Notes under the pieces: model-generated
The model's database searches: none
What the model was told of the DNA's origin: nothing
What the model saw: the letters and a program-made list of their open reading frames with translations, nothing else
Assembly (NCBI RefSeq): GCF_027580225.2
Contig: NC_073353.2
Coordinates: forward strand, 35,384,001 to 35,448,000
Reading direction: 5' to 3'
Length of the DNA stretch: 64,000 nt
Origin: Misgurnus anguillicaudatus
Lineage: Eukaryota > Chordata > Actinopteri > Cypriniformes > Cobitidae
Shown here: positions 26,601 through 35,019 of the stretch, in pieces
Layout of the letters: each line of letters opens with the position of its first letter
Position numbering within the stretch: position 1 is the stretch's first letter
Made by a program: the position numbers and the translations under genes

Positions 26601-29270
26601 TCACACTAATACACTCGTATCATAATGCAAAACTACCATACACCTGGAGACAAATTTTTATCTCCATAAAAAATCGGAGATGACCAGACATGGACTTATG
26701 GACATAGATTTTTTACAAAATATTATATTACTGTCTGTGATTCCGTGAGCAAGGAGACTGCAGTGTGCACTGTGAGTTTATGCATTTTTCTCTTAAATGT
26801 GTGATTTGAATAAATAGTGCTCTTAAACAGCTGCATAATATCCTCTTCAATCAGTAGATTGTAAAATAATGTAAAACAGAAAATAATAGTTATAGTATTT
26901 AGCCTACTATTGTAGACTGTAGTAATATATTTCACGACAACCATTTAATGCCCAAATTGCGCGAAACATAATAGCGACCTCTATAGGTTAAAATTAGTAT
27001 TACTTTTTAGGATTTTTTTTAAATAATGAAAATATTTAATATGTTTGTAGTAGAAGGAAAATATAAAGTAGGCTATTAAAGCCAGTCTTCATAGCCAAGG
27101 TACCCTTTAATAACATTTTTCTACTTTGGTCAACATTTGGATCAAAAAAGCTTTTATAAAGGGTTTGATCCACTTCAAATGTTGACTGGTGTATTTCTTT
27201 ATTCAAGATCTTTATGTAAAATCCATAAGTCCATGCTTAATTTGTATTACTTTATGAAAGCAACATTTGAAAAGAAACCGATTTTTGTAAAATTTTTTAT
27301 CATGGTATGTATGGTACAAAGTATATTGGTACATTTAATTCTTAATTGATTTCATTTTAAAATAAATCAGTACTTTTCATGTTTATTGGTTTAATTCATT
27401 TCTGCGTGCCTTGATGCATCTTGTGCATGAGCATGTGGTATAAAAGTACACGCTTAAAATTAAAGGTTCCTTAAAGCAAAACCATTTTTGGTTCCTAAAG
27501 AACCAATAATTTTCTCCCTTTTCATTGTCAGATGTTAATGGTTCTTTATTTAACCTTATAGACAAAAATGGTTTTCTATGGCATCGTATAGCATCTTTAT
27601 TTTTAAGAGTGTACATCAGAAAGAGATGCAGAAAAGCTGATTGCCTGCAACAGAAGATCTGTAGGACTTTACTGACAAGACTTTTTTGTCTCTTGTCTCT
27701 CTTCCACTTTCTTTTCAAATTCTCATTTTTTCCCCCTAATTATTTTCAATATCATTATTACCATTGGTTTTAAATACAGGAAACACAGCAGACACCACAG
27801 GAAGCGAGCAGAAAACCCTGAGCAGCCCTTCGTCTATCTCTCGATAGCCATTATAATGTACCTGACACACCTCCACACACTTACTGCCCCTCGACTCTCT
27901 GGACTCTGAATATAAAGATCTTCTTCCCTGAATTTCTCGCATTATATTTCTCATCTCTTTCTGTGTTCCCTTACACAGCTTCAGCTTTATTTTTTATTAA
28001 TTCATTTTTGTGAAACGTAATGCCTGTTCTCGACCATCAATTCTGTATTGAAAATGGTTTTACTTTTTGATAAAATGCAATATACGAAATATTTCCAATG
28101 TGTATCTGTGGCATCAGACGCCATATTTTTGGCAACTTTAAATTAATTGTAACAATTTCTTTGTGGTTTTGAGTTTGTAAATGTAGATGAATAATCAACG
28201 AAATTTTTTGAGCTTGAAATAAAAAAATACGGAATGATGTGAATATTGTTGAGTGAGTGCTGTTTATCAAATGTTACTAATCTTGCTGTATTGAAGAACA
28301 TTATAAGACATGTACTGTACAGTAAACTTGGTGAAGTTTGTCATTTCTGACAGCAGCTAGAGGCCCAAAACCGAATTGTGATGTTTGTTTACAGTATGTA
28401 GCCTGATTGAGCTTTTTGATTGAGATTTTTTAAGTCCAACTACCTGTTTGAATTGACTATTAATTTTAAAATAGTTAATTTTATCAAATGCAGTATGTTT
28501 GGTGATGCAATATCAGAAAAGGCCTGTACACATTGTACTTGTACACATTCTTCACCACCTCTTAAAAATTAAGGTGCTACACGGTGCCATAGAAGAACCT
28601 TTTTTTTTTTTGCTTAATGGTTCCCTGATGAACCTTTAACATGTAATGTAAAAGGTGAACCTTCAACTGAATGGTTCTGCTATGGCATCACTGAAGAACC
28701 CTTTAAGCAGCTTTATTTTTATAAGTGAAGATATGCAATATTTGGACTGAAGTAATTACTTTCTATAACTTTTCAGCTGGTCATACTGTATAAGGGTAAG
28801 TCGGGATCCTTTAGTGTCAGTGACACTGACTGGTGCATGCTGGGATTCATGTTTTACTCCTCCTGCAGGTAGAGAGCACAGTGATAGCAAGCAAGAGGAG
28901 AAAGAAAGCCAACATCCTACCAGGCTTTCTCAAAAACATCTCGGCACACTTTCAGAAGAACCTGGAGACCCGCTGCCACGACGCAAAGATACGCCATACC
29001 AGCACCAACCACCCTTCATTCCAGGTACCACCAAATCATATTAGTGCCGTGAGAAAACATCTTTATTGTTAAGATGAAGGCCCTGTTTATCTCCCTTTCA
29101 GAAACTACTGAGTGAATGTTATGTCTGCTGTATGCTTCATAATGTATCTCTTGATCAAATCTGTGATTTTTACAGGAGTGCAGTTAATGAAAAATCAGAC
29201 AGATTCTTCCTCACATTTCCAAGAGGACGAGGAGAACAGTGGTGGACTAAAAGACAGTTTGACAGAGTAA
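2561..29270 (+). CDS. ppp1r1c: ppp1r1c gene: protein phosphatase 1 regulatory inhibitor subunit 1C (spliced, two alternative 3' ends)
   Basis: Small cytosolic regulator of protein phosphatase 1 in the inhibitor-1/DARPP-32 family. The N-terminus reads [14 protein letters not shown], nearly identical to mammalian PPP1R1C. KIQF (residues 8-11) is the PP1 docking motif. RKRRPTPAT (29-37) holds the PKA site; Thr34 corresponds to Thr34 of DARPP-32 and Thr35 of inhibitor-1, whose phosphorylation makes the protein a PP1 inhibitor. [10 protein letters not shown] follows, as in PPP1R1C, then [10 protein letters not shown], which recalls ELQMMVEHHL of PPP1R1A. Coding exons are 2561-2641, 5072-5132, 14416-14450, 14810-14876 and 24779-24982, then either 27780-27847 (171 residues) or 28869-29024 plus 29176-29270 (232 residues). 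Every junction is GT-AG and in phase. The family is certain. The C paralogue rests on the N-terminus and on the convergent PDE1 neighbour. Confidence 0.95.
3791..4683. mobile_element. Palindromic MITE in ppp1r1c intron 1 with CRE-like motifs
   Basis: Inverted arms of more than 200 bases: tcatccaaaatgttgatgtc and gaggaaaacattccaggatt on the left, their complements on the right. The centre carries tacgtcatcacgtc and gatgacgtatcg, close to CREB/ATF half sites. A second copy, split by another element, is at 52145-53957. Confidence 0.8.
5072..5132 (+). CDS. ppp1r1c: ppp1r1c exon 2 (PKA site RKRRPTPAT)
   Basis: Encodes [20 protein letters not shown] plus the first base of a Gly codon. The acceptor is ...ccttaacacag and the donor is gtaaga. 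The exon carries the basic PKA recognition stretch and phospho-acceptor Thr34, the most conserved part of the family. Confidence 0.96.
5133..6529. other. ppp1r1c intron 2, part with no recognised feature
   Basis: AT-rich unique-looking DNA with no ORF of note, no RNA gene and no clear inverted repeat. A short CpG-richer stretch (6095-6200) stands out but I cannot assign it. Confidence 0.5.
6530..7000. mobile_element. Palindromic MITE, CACTGCAAAA family (second full copy)
   Basis: cactgc at 6530 and gcagtg ending at 7000. Same arms and central GGTAAGCAAAAA / TTTGCTTACCCCATTGGCAG core as 165-610. Confidence 0.8.
7122..7592. mobile_element. hAT-type MITE with 8-bp target duplication
   Basis: Starts CAGTGG and ends GGCCGCCACTG. 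CTTGAAGT is duplicated exactly at 7114-7121 and 7593-7600. The interior is a long inverted repeat (gacgctcacgttcacaaaat, gcaggcacttattttgacaag), which explains the overlapping open frames on both strands. A diverged copy is at 48533-48975. Confidence 0.88.
7791..9332. mobile_element. TGACCCTGGACCACAAAACC inverted-repeat element, interrupted
   Basis: Left end tgaccctggaccacaaaacc, right end ttttgtggtccagggtca. It is split by a separate insertion at 8302-9119. Same family at 13380-13546, 16740-17417, 18920-20834 and 50331-51760. Confidence 0.8.
8302..9119. mobile_element. GGGTGATTCTCACGAAA element nested in 7791-9332
   Basis: Inverted ends GGGTGATTCTCAC and GTGAGAATCACCC, 818 bases, flanked by a 4-base duplication ACAT (8298-8301 and 9120-9123). 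Noncoding. A second copy in the opposite orientation is at 52844-53751, also with a 4-base duplication. Confidence 0.82.
9333..10281. other. ppp1r1c intron 2, unassigned
   Basis: AT-rich DNA without recognisable genes or complete repeats. An acceptor-like gtcgccag at 10149 is followed by an open frame but by no convincing donor. Confidence 0.4.
10282..11003. mobile_element. GGTTCC...GGAACC repeat (tcctacaggtcct) with an internal insertion
   Basis: Ends ggttcctacaggtccttg-like and gtttgggaaccctgc, with repeated tccttgaa motifs. The middle (10571-10857) is another element with agaagggaatgagacgctgc and cagtgacgcagcgtgagttc inverted ends. The same composite recurs inverted at 41533-42765. Confidence 0.65.
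10571..10857. mobile_element. Inverted-repeat element gggttacgtatgtaac...gaagggaatgagacgctgcg
   Basis: Arms cccttagaagggaatgagac / gtgagttccctcaaatggta are partly complementary. Also present, reversed, at 42190-42460. Noncoding. Confidence 0.6.
11004..12419. other. ppp1r1c intron 2, unassigned
   Basis: No gene, RNA or complete repeat recognised. Two overlapping open frames near 11373-11635 and one near 11692-11931 lack family features and splice context. Confidence 0.4.
12420..13200 (-). pseudogene. Tc1/mariner-like transposase relic
   Basis: On the - strand, separate open pieces read [20 protein letters not shown] (N-terminal DNA-binding part), then [19 protein letters not shown] and [14 protein letters not shown], the DDE-domain signatures of Tc1 transposases. 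Stops and frame shifts separate the pieces, and the inverted ends are not complete. A dead copy in ppp1r1c intron 2. Confidence 0.88.
13200..13322. mobile_element. Terminal fragment of the CAGTGG/CCACTG hAT element
   Basis: Ends with aaaaaaagaagtcaccggcc and gccactg, matching the right end of 7122-7592. A 26-base direct repeat (ccttggatacgggtcgggta) precedes it. Confidence 0.55.
13380..13546. mobile_element. Right half of the TGACCCTGGACC element
   Basis: Reads ccaaatattgtcctatcctt and ends gattggttttgtggtccagg, the right arm of the family at 7791-9332. The left arm is missing. Confidence 0.6.
13547..14415. other. Distal ppp1r1c intron 2, unassigned
   Basis: AT-rich with a short gtatgtatgtatactgtatat / gtgtgtgtg tract near 13745-13780. 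No gene or full transposon recognised. Confidence 0.4.
14416..14450 (+). CDS. ppp1r1c: ppp1r1c exon 3 (12-residue micro-exon)
   Basis: A 35-base exon reading [12 protein letters not shown] between acceptor ...ttccttag and donor gtgagt. It aligns with the IDDKRGPNTQGELQ segment of mammalian PPP1R1C. It restores phase 0 for the next exon, which supports it despite its small size. Confidence 0.87.
14810..14876 (+). CDS. ppp1r1c: ppp1r1c exon 4 ([10 protein letters not shown] motif)
   Basis: Reads [20 protein letters not shown] then MR and one base. The acceptor is ...cacgccag and the donor is gtatgt. The [14 protein letters not shown] block is a family signature with SP and TP phosphorylation sites. 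Read from an ATG in another frame the same DNA gives MSTPDPERP..., which is not the gene. Confidence 0.95.
15068..16004. mobile_element. Inverted-repeat element GTGCTGGGCAAAGATTAATC, interrupted
   Basis: Left end gtgctgggcaaagattaatc and right end gattaatctttgcccagcac are exact complements. A second, unrelated palindromic element (15165-15755) sits inside. Confidence 0.8.
15165..15755. mobile_element. Palindromic element nested in 15068-16004
   Basis: Arms taaggcaagtcgtgttatag and gctataacacgacttgcctt, continuing through tttgatgacatgaatttccg and its complement. About 590 bases; both strands give short chance ORFs because of the symmetry. Confidence 0.8.
16141..16557. mobile_element. TTAA-type MITE (gttcactttaaaatgaaaat)
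   Basis: Inverted ends gttcactttaaaatgaaaat and attttcattttaaagtgaac, then tatccctttaaa. The interior is a second inverted pair (acagcatatagtgtccattg). Related to 17027-17313. Confidence 0.75.
16740..17417. mobile_element. TGACCCTGGACC-family element, interrupted
   Basis: Left ctctggaacacaaaaccagt, right gactggttttgtggtccagg then gtcac. Interrupted by the TTAA element at 17027-17313. Confidence 0.75.
17027..17313. mobile_element. AGGGACAGTTCA MITE nested with TTAA duplication
   Basis: TTAA at 17023-17026 and 17314-17317 flank inverted ends agggacagttca and gtgaactatccct. The uninterrupted host sequence (ctttacttaatatcctaatg) is seen near 9195, confirming the target. Confidence 0.82.
17645..18380. 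mobile_element. Relic with Tc1-like end (actaccagtcaaaagtctga), split by a MITE
   Basis: Begins cactaccagtcaaaagtctg, a common fish Tc1-type terminus, and continues on both sides of the insertion at 17835-18252. The other end is not clear and no transposase is readable. Confidence 0.4.
17835..18252. mobile_element. AGGGACACTCCACTT MITE with TTAA duplication
   Basis: TTAA at 17831-17834 and 18253-18256. Ends agggacactccacttttttt and ataagtggagtgtccct. Other copies are at 57178-59939 and 60489-61626. Confidence 0.85.
18257..18918. other. ppp1r1c intron 4, unassigned
   Basis: AT-rich DNA with no gene or complete repeat recognised. Confidence 0.4.
19487..20550. mobile_element. ATAAAACGGGCAGTTCTGG element ending in a long hairpin
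   Basis: Starts tataaaacgggcagttctgg and attctgattggttg; ends with the hairpin at 20400-20543. It is the innermost of three stacked insertions. Confidence 0.6.
20400..20543. repeat. Long near-perfect hairpin
   Basis: Arms gggttaccagtgcattttat / aacagctaagggg and ccccttagctgttataaaat / gcactggtaaccc pair perfectly for about 35 bases, with looser pairing out to caataaacccc / ggggtttattg. The loop is about 34 bases. Confidence 0.85.
20837..22514. other. ppp1r1c intron 4, mostly unassigned
   Basis: Includes a GGTAC-rich fragment (about 21940-22085) related to the element at 1501-1710. Open frames on the - strand at 21235-21791 lack family features. No gene recognised. Confidence 0.4.
22515..23680 (-). 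pseudogene. Tc1-like transposase relic, second lineage
   Basis: The - strand pieces read [20 protein letters not shown] (helix-turn-helix N-terminus), then [19 protein letters not shown] and [20 protein letters not shown], the DDE catalytic-domain signatures, then [17 protein letters not shown]. Frame shifts and stops break it. The end near 22545 (gtattgaacacacttcat) fits a Tc1 terminus. Different lineage from 12420-13200 (QQDNDPKH against QQDNAPCH). Confidence 0.9.
23940..24060. repeat. GGTAC-rich repeat fragment
   Basis: tcccatttcggtacagatat and tttgaggtactaatatgcac resemble 21957-22085 and 1560-1670. A solo fragment with no ends. Confidence 0.45.
24779..24982 (+). CDS. ppp1r1c: ppp1r1c exon 5 (last common exon; helical [10 protein letters not shown] and low-complexity Ser/Gly segment)
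   Basis: A 204-base exon from [19 protein letters not shown] to ...[12 protein letters not shown] plus one base, between acceptor ...gagtgcag and donor gtaagt. The Gln/Glu-rich start matches the conserved helix after TPPT in inhibitor-1. The rest (Ser, Asn, Gly, Pro) looks disordered. It ends in phase 1, which fits both downstream tails. Confidence 0.92.
24983..26220. other. ppp1r1c intron 5, unassigned
   Basis: Very AT-rich, many poly-A/T runs. No gene, RNA or complete transposon recognised. Confidence 0.45.
26221..26513. mobile_element. CCCTATTGAAAAATCCAGCT MITE
   Basis: Inverted ends ccctattgaaaaatccagct and agctggatttttcagtaggg. The interior is made of AGCTGGT/ACCAGCT repeats, about 293 bases in all. 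Confidence 0.82.
27449..27612. mobile_element. Small MITE (ttaaaggttcctta / aagagtgtac)
   Basis: Contains ggttcctaaagaaccaataa and ctatggcatcgtatagcatc between cttaaaattaaagg and tttatttttaagagtg. Relatives at 28559-28728, 49787-49976 and 63688-63760. Confidence 0.6.
27780..27847 (+). CDS. ppp1r1c: ppp1r1c exon 6, alternative terminal exon A
   Basis: Acceptor ...taaatacag, then [21 protein letters not shown] and a TAG stop. The phase matches exon 5. A canonical AATAAA lies about 370 bases downstream at 28218 with GT-rich DNA after it, so this can be a complete 3' terminal exon. It gives the 171-residue form. Splice phase and stop are seen directly; use in vivo is inferred. Confidence 0.75.
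28218..28223 (+). promoter_or_regulatory. Poly(A) signal for ppp1r1c terminal exon A
   Basis: Canonical AATAAA followed within ~25 bases by a GT-rich stretch (ttgttgagtgagtgctgttt). It sits about 370 bases after the exon 6 stop and before the acceptor at 28868. Confidence 0.6.
28559..28728. mobile_element. Small MITE (cttaaaaattaaggtgctac)
   Basis: cttaaaaattaagg at the left and tttatttttataagtg at the right; internal tgccatagaagaacc and ggttctgctatggca are inverted. It sits between the two alternative 3' ends of ppp1r1c. Confidence 0.6.
28869..29024 (+). CDS. ppp1r1c: ppp1r1c exon 7, alternative tail B (symmetric phase-1 exon)
   Basis: Acceptor ...ctcctgcag and donor gtacca. In the phase set by exon 5 it reads [17 protein letters not shown], continuing to ...HQPPFIPG with no stop. 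The length (156) is a multiple of three, so it could be skipped or included without a frame shift. A second frame is also open across the exon but does not match the splice phase. The sequence is charged and Gln/Glu-rich, typical of a disordered PPP1R1 tail. Confidence 0.72.
29176..29270 (+). CDS. ppp1r1c: ppp1r1c exon 8, alternative terminal exon B
   Basis: Acceptor ...gatttttacag, then [15 protein letters not shown]..., an EDEENSGG acidic stretch, LKDSLTE and TAA. The phase agrees with exon 7. It ends the predicted 232-residue form. The acidic end resembles the Glu/Asp-rich C-termini of other PPP1R1 proteins. No close AATAAA follows; candidates are at 29683 (inside a repeat), 30668 and 31777. 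Confidence 0.75.
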
Positions 29271-29436
29271 CAGCGGGTCAATTTGACATCATTTCTGTTT
29301 GAGAGCTATTTTAGTTACTTGTTAAAGGAAAATACCACAGTTTTTACCTCAACTTAGATGAATTAATACATACCTATCTTTTTTCAATGCGTGCACTTTT
29401 AATCTTTGTACATTGCTTCTTAAATGTGTTAGCAAT

Positions 29437-29835
29437 TAGGGCTGGGTACAGAACGTCGATACTTTTATGGTATCGAACAAAAACTCATATACTACGAGTA
29501 TCGAAAAATTATTTATCTTTAGGTGCCAAATTTCGGTTCCAAAAGCCAGCCTGTGTGAGCCTGTACTTGCATGTTAGGACCTAAAGTGTCGGCGATTGGC
29601 TGTCCACCACCACGTATTATTTTATTAATAATGTTACCCTGAGTGAGAAGTGTTACCAGAATTAGTTTTAATTAAGGTGAAAAATAAAAGTTATGTGTTT
29701 AATTTATTTTTGTTGATGTTAAAATGGATTTTAAAACATACGGTATCGGGAAAAAGTATCGTTAGGAACCGGTATCAAAACTGAGGTATCGAAATTGGCA
29801 CCGGATCGAAAGATTTTAAACAATACCCAGCCCTA
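29437..29835. mobile_element. TAGGGCTGGGTA hAT-like MITE
   Basis: Ends tagggctgggta and tacccagcccta are exact complements. Interior arms gatacttttatggtatcg / ggtatcgggaaaaagtatcg. The 8-base duplication is not clear. It provides the first AATAAA (29683) downstream of ppp1r1c exon 8. Confidence 0.75.
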
Positions 29836-30273
29836 CATTTAGCCTAGACCCATTCATTCCTATGGCTCCAAACAAAAGTTTATTTTGTGCCACCATACTT
29901 ACTCATGTAACAGTCTTTAAATAGAGAAAACTTGAAAGTGTTTGGTGGCTTCTAAATTCATCCCTTTTTGGATCCTAAGGAATGAATGGGGCTAGGCTAA
30001 ATGCTAACACAGTCACAGGGCGTTGTACACAGATTAAAAGTGCACGCATTGAAAAAAGATAGAGACATTTGATAGAGACATTTGAGTACTGTGAACTTAA
30101 ACAAATTGAGTCATTTGCAGTTATGCACTTATATTTAAGTTCACACTACTTGGATGTAGGTGTATAATTGCACATGACTCAAGTTCACAGTACTCAAATT
30201 TATGTGTTTTAAAACTTAAATGGTTTAAGGCAACCAGTTTCCTTAAATGGTTTGAGTTAAGTCAACTGTTACA

Positions 30274-30480
30274 CTGAAAAAGGGTGATTCATTGAATTTG
30301 ATCAATTTTTTTGGGGTGGGTGGTTGCGGTCAATTTATTTAAGCTACATTTAAACAAAAAAAAATTAGTAACGTAAAACAAAATATAAAACTTTTGTTTG
30401 AATGTAGCTTAAATGGGTTGATTGCAGCCACTTGCCTTAAAAAAATTGATTAAATTCAATGAATCATTTTTTTCAGTGTA
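30274..30480. mobile_element. ACACTGAAAAA MITE
   Basis: Ends acactgaaaaagggtgattc and gaatcatttttttcagtgt are complementary, with attgaatttgatcaat on the inside. About 207 bases. Confidence 0.75.
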
Positions 30481-30559
30481 GGTTTTACAGCGTAATAATT
30501 TGTCTAAGTTGAGGTGGGAACATAGTAAATATTTTAAAATGGTGGTGTTTTTCTTTAAG

Positions 30560-32095
30560 ACTTTTTTAAGTAACATTTTATAAATTGCATTTGTTTGCAG
30601 GTGAAATGTTTCAATTAAGTGCATTTGTTGACAGTATATGAAGTGTTTTACTATAAAAAATGTGGGGAATAAAAGTGTGAATTTTTTAAACAAAAACTGG
30701 GAGAATGGTCCATGCAAACAGGTACATACAGATACTCAAACATCCTGACTTTATTCAACTTTTCACTCAAATTATTTAGTGATATAATATTAATGGGTTT
30801 ATGAAAATAACACTTTTGGTTCCCACTCTTATTATCTAGTATTATTGTTTTATTGTATTAACTCTGATTCTCTAGTTGTATTTTATTATCGCTTGATGGC
30901 TCTTCAGTGTTTTTGTAAGAACAATGCAGCATCAATAGTTATAATACGAAAGGATAAAATGACAATACTGAAACTCTTCAGATGTTATTTTAGCAAATTA
31001 TATTGAAGCCAGTCACATCCTGCCACGTTATTTTCAGTTAGCTCTTGTAAAATAAGCTTGAAGCTTTGCTGAAACCTCTCACAAAAGTAATATTTTTGTA
31101 GGAACCTTAAGGCTGTTTTGTATGCAGACGTGACTCTGAAGTCCCACATGGCTGTTGTACAGCTGACAGTCTCTCATAAAATGCTTCTGAAATGTGGGCA
31201 TCGTACATAGAGTTAAACATGTTATGTACTGTACTCGCGTGATAATCATTTTACTATACAGTAGATCTGTAACGCACAGAAATCGTTTTTTTTATAATCT
31301 GCCTTTATCTATATCATGACGCATGTCTCAGAAGAAGGTGATTTTTTTGGGCCGCTACTGATCTTTTTAATAACAATACTTATTGTGCACTTTAAAAAGT
31401 AAAAGTTGGATTCACTTTTCGTTTTGTTCACCTTACATTTTTCACTTAAAGTAGGCTAATAAGTTGAAAAATTTTTTTTAAAGGTGTTACCAATTGAAGT
31501 AGCCCAATTTTATTTTTGAAAGTAGATCCAACTTTCACTTTTTACAGTGTCATCACCTGCATAAAATGAATGTTTTTTTGTTTGTTGTAAACCAAGCATA
31601 TTTTAAATCAATGATTAGTTGTATATCAGTATCACATATTTCACCTAAAAATTTAAAGTAAAAAACCTCAAGCTTATTTTTTTTTTTCATTTTAACGGTC
31701 CTAAAATTTCCTAAAATAAAGCAAACTTTTCTAAGTGTCCATCACCCCAGAATTCCTATTTGATGCTTTTCTGTTTAATAAACTTTAAATAAACTTACTT
31801 GCTTCAAATGTGCTTTCAATCATTATCAGTTTGTGTATGTGTACTGTATAAATCTTCTTTTTCATATATATAATGCAAAAAACAGTATTTCACATAAACT
31901 TTATAAAACATGATACAGTGATTTGGTAGCATATTAATACCTCATAAAGGTGTTCTGAGAACAGTGTGACGATAGCTATGTTCAGAAAAGCTTATGATTT
32001 CTGCAGTATATTGTAAGTATACTACACAAATGATGCATGGAAAATTCAGATGATCTCCTACATTTGTTAAAGGTGCAGTACAGAACAGAGCACAC
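30560..32095. other. Intergenic stretch downstream of ppp1r1c, possible 3' UTR part
   Basis: AT-rich. Holds AATAAA at 30668 and a pair at 31777 and 31788 with tttgtgtatgtgtactgt downstream, which could end a long ppp1r1c transcript. Weak inverted motifs (aaaagttggattcact / gatccaactttcact) at 31400-31540 suggest another small MITE. Confidence 0.35.
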
Positions 32096-33449
32096 TGTGC
32101 AGTAGAGGTCTTCAGCAGGTCCACTTAGATCCGAAAACCCAAGGTGCGACCCAAGACCCGAGCGGGTTCAGGTCTGAAAGTGTGCCTCGGACCCAGGTAT
32201 AATAATAGCGGCATCGGGTCTCGGGAAATTTAAATGCACCCGAACTATCTTGCGCGTGTGTCGATGTCCTTTACCAACTCCCGTTTGCCAAGAGCGCTTG
32301 CGCCATCGTGTGGCTTTCAATAAATTTTAAATGTAGGCCTACATTTTAGCGGTTACCTTGGTGTCGTCATCAGATAACAAAGTAAAATTAAAGCTGCAAG
32401 CAGCGATGGAAGGGCCCTCGCACGCATGTGCACCGCTACCCTATGGCATTAGTAAAACAGTAAACCAGGGGGGTATAAATTAAAGTGGGTAAATACAGGT
32501 GGATATTCAAAGGGAAACTGATGTGCCACACCGCCTGTGTGCAGCAGGTGGCGCTATGATGGTACCTGATTATTGTTATATTGACGTGTTCAGGCCGGGA
32601 CCCTTATCAAACGTGTGAAGTCTGGAGCAGATCGAACAATGTATGCCTGAATTACAACAGCTTCCTGTTTCATGGAGAAACATCACACTTTGCGAGGCTG
32701 CCACGGAAACGCCCTCCAACAAAAAGTCAAGATCTTCACAATTTATCATCGCAAAGGGCTTAAGATCAGTCTGAGCAAATATGATGATGATTTGATTAAA
32801 TCTCTAAGAGCAGTAAATCACAGCGTAAAACATGGCATTTCCTGCTACCTCTAGGTGGCGCTATGACTGAAGCTGAATATTGGCATTAAAATGTGTTCAG
32901 GTCGAGACTCTTATCAAACATGTGAAGCGTGGGGCAGATTGGACATTGTATGCCTGAGTTATAACAACTTCCTGTTTCATCGCGAAAATGCCTAACTTTG
33001 TCAGGCTGCCACGGACACACCCTCCAACGAAAAGTCAAGATCTCTGCAATTTAACATCGCAAAGGCCTTTAGATGAGACTGACCAAATATGATAATGATC
33101 GGATTAAATCGCTAGGAAGAGTTCGTTAAAGTACGAAGCTTGGAAATGTCAAAAAATGACAGAAAAAATTCAAAATAGCCGACTTCCTGTGGGGTTTAGA
33201 GCTTCGCTCCAAGAGACTTTTTTGTAGGTCTTGGGGTGCTAGATGATCCTACCAAATTTCGTATCTGTACGTTTTTCGTAGTGGGGGGGCTGTTCTCTTG
33301 AAATTTTGCAGGTGGCGCTATCGAGCCATTTCTACACGGCCACTTCTGACGCCTACATTACATGTAAATTTTCGCCACTTCTGACGCATGTGCAAATTTT
33401 CATGAGTTTTTGGGTATGTTTAGGCCCTCAAAAATGCAATCCATTTCGG

Positions 33450-33485
33450 AGAAGAAGAAGAAGAAGAAGAAGAAGAAGAAGAAAA
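33450..33485. repeat. (GAA)n microsatellite
   Basis: About twelve tandem GAA units at the A-rich junction between two copies of the gctgcaagcagc repeat. Confidence 0.9.
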
Positions 33486-33824
33486 ATAATAATAAATATA
33501 GCTGCAAGCAGCGATGGCGGGCCCTCGCACGTTATTTTTTCGCTACACGGTGCGTCCGAGAAAACGATGCACGGTGGGCAAGGGCCTCAAGTGGGTAAAT
33601 ATCAGTGGGCTATTTAATGTTGTTACTGACCCATTTGGGGACTGTAGGTAAAAGAAACCCCACATTTTAGACAAACGGGGGGGGGGGGCTAGTCAGCCAC
33701 TAAATAGACACGCCTTTATCTGACCTTTTTGTCAACACTTAACTGCCAACAACTCTGATGTGTGTGCCAAATTTAAAGTTAATCCAAACACGCCAAGAGC
33801 CTTAAAAAAGCCTTAAATAAAAGT

Positions 33825-34200
33825 AAAGTTTGACGCGTTGCCATGGGAACAGCGTTCGAGATGTCAAAAATTCCTTCGCAATTTAGCATCTCCAATGTCT
33901 CAGCATCATGTTGACCACTTCTGGTGTCAATCGAATGAATATTCTAGAAGGAGTATTTAAAAGTTCACTGCATGGAACTGAAAGGCTTCAATATGCCTTT
34001 AAAATGAAAGTAAAGTTTGACACGTTGCCATGGGAACAGCATTCGAGATATCAAAAATCCCTTCGCAATTTATCATCTACAATGTCTCAGCATCATGTTG
34101 ACCACTTTTGGTGTCAATCGAATGAATATCCTAGAAGGAGTATTTAAAAGAACATCGGATGGAACTGTCAAAAAAATCCACCTTTGTGACTGACACACTT
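33825..34200. repeat. ~187-bp tandem subrepeat, two units
   Basis: aaagtttgacgcgttgccat at 33825 and its variant at 34012, spacing 187. Each unit runs through ccttcgcaatttagcatc and ggagtatttaaaag. Confidence 0.85.
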
Positions 34201-35019
34201 CCTGGCGCCTGGTGGTGGCGCTATACCCGAGACTCACAATAGGCACATTGATGCGATCGGAATCTTCAGACGAACAAACACCCCGCGTGTCATCACAATA
34301 AGACATTTTTTGCCTTAGATATTAGACACTTCCTGTTTCTCTGATTTCGCCATGACTTTGTCGCTTCGCCATGGCAGAACCGTTCGAGATATCAAAAATC
34401 CCTTCGCAATTTAGCAAGTACAATGTCTCGACATCATGATCACCACATTTGGTGTCAATCCCATGAATCCCCTAGAAGGAGTATTCAAAAGTTCACCGCA
34501 TGCATTTTTTAAACAATCCGAAATAGCCGACTTCCTGTTGGGCGGAGCTTAAATGTTAGAGGGCGAAAGTTGTTCGGGTCGATGAGATCTATATGTGTAC
34601 CAACTCTCGTACATGTGCGTACATTTTTGCCCGATCTGTGCCCCAATGTTTGTTTTTGAATTACAGGGGGCGCTACAGAGCTCCCTTGCCACGCCCGTAT
34701 TCCAGCCTTTGCATGAGCCTAGTGGCACGCGACTCTGACGTGTGTGCCAAATTTCAAGACTTTTCGAGTATGTTAAGGCTCCCAAATTAGCACAAGTGTT
34801 GAAAAAAAAAAAATAAAAAAAATAAATATAGCTGCAAGCAGCAATGGCGGGCCCTCGCACGTTATTTTTTCCGCTACACAGTGCGTCCGAGAAAACGATG
34901 CACGGTGGGCATGTGCATCAAGTGGGTAAATATCAGTGGACTGTTTCATGTTGCTACTGACCCATTTAGGTACTGTAGGTAAAAGAAACCCCATATTTTA
35001 GACAAACGGGGGTGCTAGT

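Larger units (their letters stand above)
29324..30556. mobile_element. TTAA-flanked composite element with three insertions
   Basis: Left aggaaaataccacagttttt and cctcaacttagatgaa; right ttgtctaagttgaggtggga and ggtgtttttct. TTAA occurs at both edges. Inner arms atgcgtgcacttttaatctt and agattaaaagtgcacgcatt are complementary. Interrupted at 29437-29835, 30085-30200 and 30274-30480. Confidence 0.7.

Noticed and set aside
33410..33617. Frames with poly-Lys or poly-Arg runs
   Set aside because: Produced by the (GAA)n microsatellite at a repeat junction.
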